A DNA stretch of 64,000 nt, from positions 1 through 64,000 of the forward strand of contig DEYP01000023.1 of the NCBI GenBank assembly GCA_002364615.1, read 5' to 3'. The position numbers were made by a program, and so were the translations under genes. The notes beneath the pieces were generated by a model. The model worked only from the letters and a program-made list of their open reading frames with translations. It did no database searches and had not been told where the DNA came from. The stretch's first letter is position 1. Every line of letters starts with the position of its first letter. The stretch is from Arsukibacterium sp. UBA3155. GTDB taxonomy: Bacteria; Pseudomonadota; Gammaproteobacteria; Enterobacterales; Alteromonadaceae. Of the stretch, positions 62,434-64,000 are shown one piece after another.

Positions 62434-63454
62434 GGTGCTCTCCTTGCAGGTTGCCCAGGCTGATATTAAGACGGGCAGACATGCCAGGGCGCATCAGCTC
62501 GGTATCCAGATTGGTCAGGCTGACGCTGGCATCGACGACCCGGCGCAGATTGTCGTTAGATTTATCGCGCACTGCATTACCCAAGCTTTGTAGTACGCCG
62601 TTAAAACGTCGCTCCGGATAAGCATCCAGCGTTACTTCAACCGTTAACCCCGGCTGCAGCTGTTTTAAATCTATTTCGTCAATTTCGGCTTTAATATATA
62701 AGCTGTCGAGCTGGCTGACTTCAGCCACTGGCTGGCCAAACTGGGCACTGTCGCCAACCGAAAACTTCTCGCCGTCAAAACCCATGCTATACACCATAAC
62801 CCCGGCAAAGGGCGCTTTTACCTGCATACTGGCTATATTGCGTTGCAACTGACTGACTTCGGACTGCAAGCGACTGACTTTGGCCAGCAGCATTTGCTCT
62901 TCGGCCTGACGCTGTTGCTGATGACTGGCGAGCCTCGCCTGCGCCAGTTGGTATTGATTGTCAGCGATGGTAAAGTCAATTTGGGCTTTACGCCGATCAT
63001 TGGCAGAACGTGACTGATCTACAATCTCGGCTTTACGCTGCTCGCGATCATATTCCATTTTCCGCTCGGCCAGCGTCAGCTTCAGCTCTTCGAACGTTTG
63101 CTCGTCGCTGCGCAGGCGGTTGGCCAGCTCCTGTTCGGCACTTTTCAGTTCAATAGTTTTATTATTCAGCTCGTCGGTCAGTCGCTGACCATCGAAAGCC
63201 ACCACCACGGCCCCCTCAGGCAACATGCTGCTTTCTGGCGCCAATTGCTTAATATTGTATTGCCACATGTTACTGACACTGGGAGGCGAGGCTTTAAAAG
63301 AATTAGCAGCGGTTAACTCGCCGGTGGCCCTGACGTGGCTGGAAAAAACTGGCGCAGCGCTGCTACTGTTTTCCTGCTGGCAAGCGTTTAGCAGCAGCGC
63401 CGTACTTAACACGGCAAGGCTTTTAACGATAGAAAGGGTTTTAAGGTTTTTCAT
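62423..63454 (-). CDS. Lipoprotein periplasmic adaptor (HlyD type) 2
   Basis: 343 aa. Lipobox LLNAC, a lipoyl domain half (EGAVVVAFDGQRL), a Gln/Glu-rich coiled coil at about 80-205 (KSAEQELANRLRSDEQTFEEL), ASMQVKAPFAGVMVY, and a barrel with TVEVTLDAYPERRFNGVLQSLG. Similar in build to its downstream neighbour but clearly diverged. It overlaps the upstream adaptor by four bases (ATGA), so the whole set is one transcript. Confidence 0.88.
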   Translation of the reverse strand: MKNLKTLSIVKSLAVLSTALLLNACQQENSSSAAPVFSSHVRATGELTAANSFKASPPSVSNMWQYNIKQLAPESSMLPEGAVVVAFDGQRLTDELNNKTIELKSAEQELANRLRSDEQTFEELKLTLAERKMEYDREQRKAEIVDQSRSANDRRKAQIDFTIADNQYQLAQARLASHQQQRQAEEQMLLAKVSRLQSEVSQLQRNIASMQVKAPFAGVMVYSMGFDGEKFSVGDSAQFGQPVAEVSQLDSLYIKAEIDEIDLKQLQPGLTVEVTLDAYPERRFNGVLQSLGNAVRDKSNDNLRRVVDASVSLTNLDTELMRPGMSARLNISLGNLQGEHHAN

Positions 63455-64000
63455 GGTTGGGCTACCTCAATCAGCATGCCCATACCCAGCATCGGACTGG
63501 CGAGCGGCAATTTGGCAGTGCTAAAGGATGCTTTGTAGTACAGGGCATTACCCCAACTCTGGCGTTTCTCGCCCTGGTTGGCTAGCTCAGTGAGGGTAAT
63601 GGCAAAAGGTTGATCCGGGGCGATATCAAAACGCGCCTGCAGGGCAGCGGCCGTTTGCAAGCGCGGTAAATCCGTTTCGTGCACCCAGGCTTCAATATAC
63701 AAATTGTCTTTGCGGTTCAACTCGGCAATGACCCAGCCCGGCTGCGCGGTAACTCCGGCATATATTTTGGTGCCGTACCAGGGGTGGTTGCCATAACTGA
63801 TATTGCCATCCTGGGTTGCATAAACACTCATCCGGCTGAGCAGGTCTTCTGCATCGGTCAGCTCGGCCTGGGTTTGCGCAATAAGTAACTGTTGCTTTGT
63901 CAAGGCAGCCTCAGCGGTTATCCGGGCCACGGCGAATTGCTCAGCCGCCTTACTGGCCTCGGTACGGGCGCGCTTTTGCTCCAGCTGATATTGCTCGTAG
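63451..64000 (-). CDS. Periplasmic adaptor (HlyD type) 3, partial
   Basis: At least 183 residues; the 5' end lies beyond the window and the frame stays open to 64000. A coiled coil (QLEQKRARTEASKAAEQFAV onwards) leads to a beta part with a barrel-like domain (LYIEAWVHETDLPRLQTAAA) and the C-terminal GMGMLIEVAQP. A third adaptor before the same permease is unusual; the separate ATPase and perhaps another permease may lie further upstream. Confidence 0.82.
   Translation of the reverse strand, partial: YEQYQLEQKRARTEASKAAEQFAVARITAEAALTKQQLLIAQTQAELTDAEDLLSRMSVYATQDGNISYGNHPWYGTKIYAGVTAQPGWVIAELNRKDNLYIEAWVHETDLPRLQTAAALQARFDIAPDQPFAITLTELANQGEKRQSWGNALYYKASFSTAKLPLASPMLGMGMLIEVAQP

Overview
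The window reads as chromosomal DNA of a marine or aquatic gammaproteobacterium of the Alteromonadales type, in or near the Rheinheimera / Arsukibacterium / Alishewanella group (inferred from gene content and E. coli-like gene order; not verified by a search). Support comes from a long block that follows the E. coli order hemCDXY - cyaY - lptM - dapF - DUF484 - xerC - yigB - uvrD, a ubiD-fre pair, several TonB-dependent receptors, GlyGly-CTERM-like exoproteins, secreted peptidases and c-di-GMP enzymes. No tRNA, complete rRNA, CRISPR array, transposase or prophage was seen.

Layout. 1-280: a structured repeat with a 5S-rRNA-like tail, then a terminator. 325-5454: a secreted orphan, tmcA and uvrD. 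5644-7786: an orphan membrane-anchored protein, then a 1.3 kb mini-island flanked by 60-bp direct repeats of the 3' end of yigB; it carries one cysteine-rich secreted protein behind a promoter whose spacer holds nine G. 7710-14335 (minus): yigB, an inserted M14 carboxypeptidase, xerC, DUF484, dapF, lysA and lptM, mostly overlapping. 14408-19812 (plus): cyaY, an esterase, hemCDXY and a family-6-type DNA glycosylase; cyaA is absent from its E. coli position. 19813-24948: a candidate micro-ORF, two tandem cyanophycinase-like exopeptidases, a TonB-like anchored protein and a Sel1 / TonB-C protein. 24986-27996 (minus): fadM, fre, a 2Fe-2S ferredoxin and ubiD. 28081-37827: a hexanucleotide microsatellite, an EAL phosphodiesterase, a TonB receptor, metC with a MetJ-type operator, lipid-related membrane genes and a bacterial voltage-gated sodium channel.

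37992-44346: a PAS-GGDEF cyclase, then an ECF sigma / anti-sigma / lipoprotein operon, a subtilisin-like protease, an outer-membrane beta-barrel and a low-complexity Ala/Ser/Gln-rich exported protein. Three near-identical GGAAT-N16/17-CGTT elements precede the sigma operon, the protease and the low-complexity protein, so these genes look like one sigma-controlled cell-surface module. 44553-52984: ppc (with a PdhR-like operator upstream), an MscS channel with a BON domain, an MsrA-thioredoxin-MsrB fusion, a GlyGly-CTERM exoprotein and ltaE. 53161-58454: a TonB receptor and a DsbD/ScsB-type reductase with its thioredoxin-like partner. 58463-64000 (minus): a second Sel1 / TonB-C protein, a MacB-type permease and three successive periplasmic adaptors, the last running off the window.

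The main leads are the mini-island with its possibly phase-variable promoter, the ECF-controlled protease / barrel / low-complexity-protein module, the tandem cyanophycinase-like pair, and the two-member Sel1-TonB-C family.
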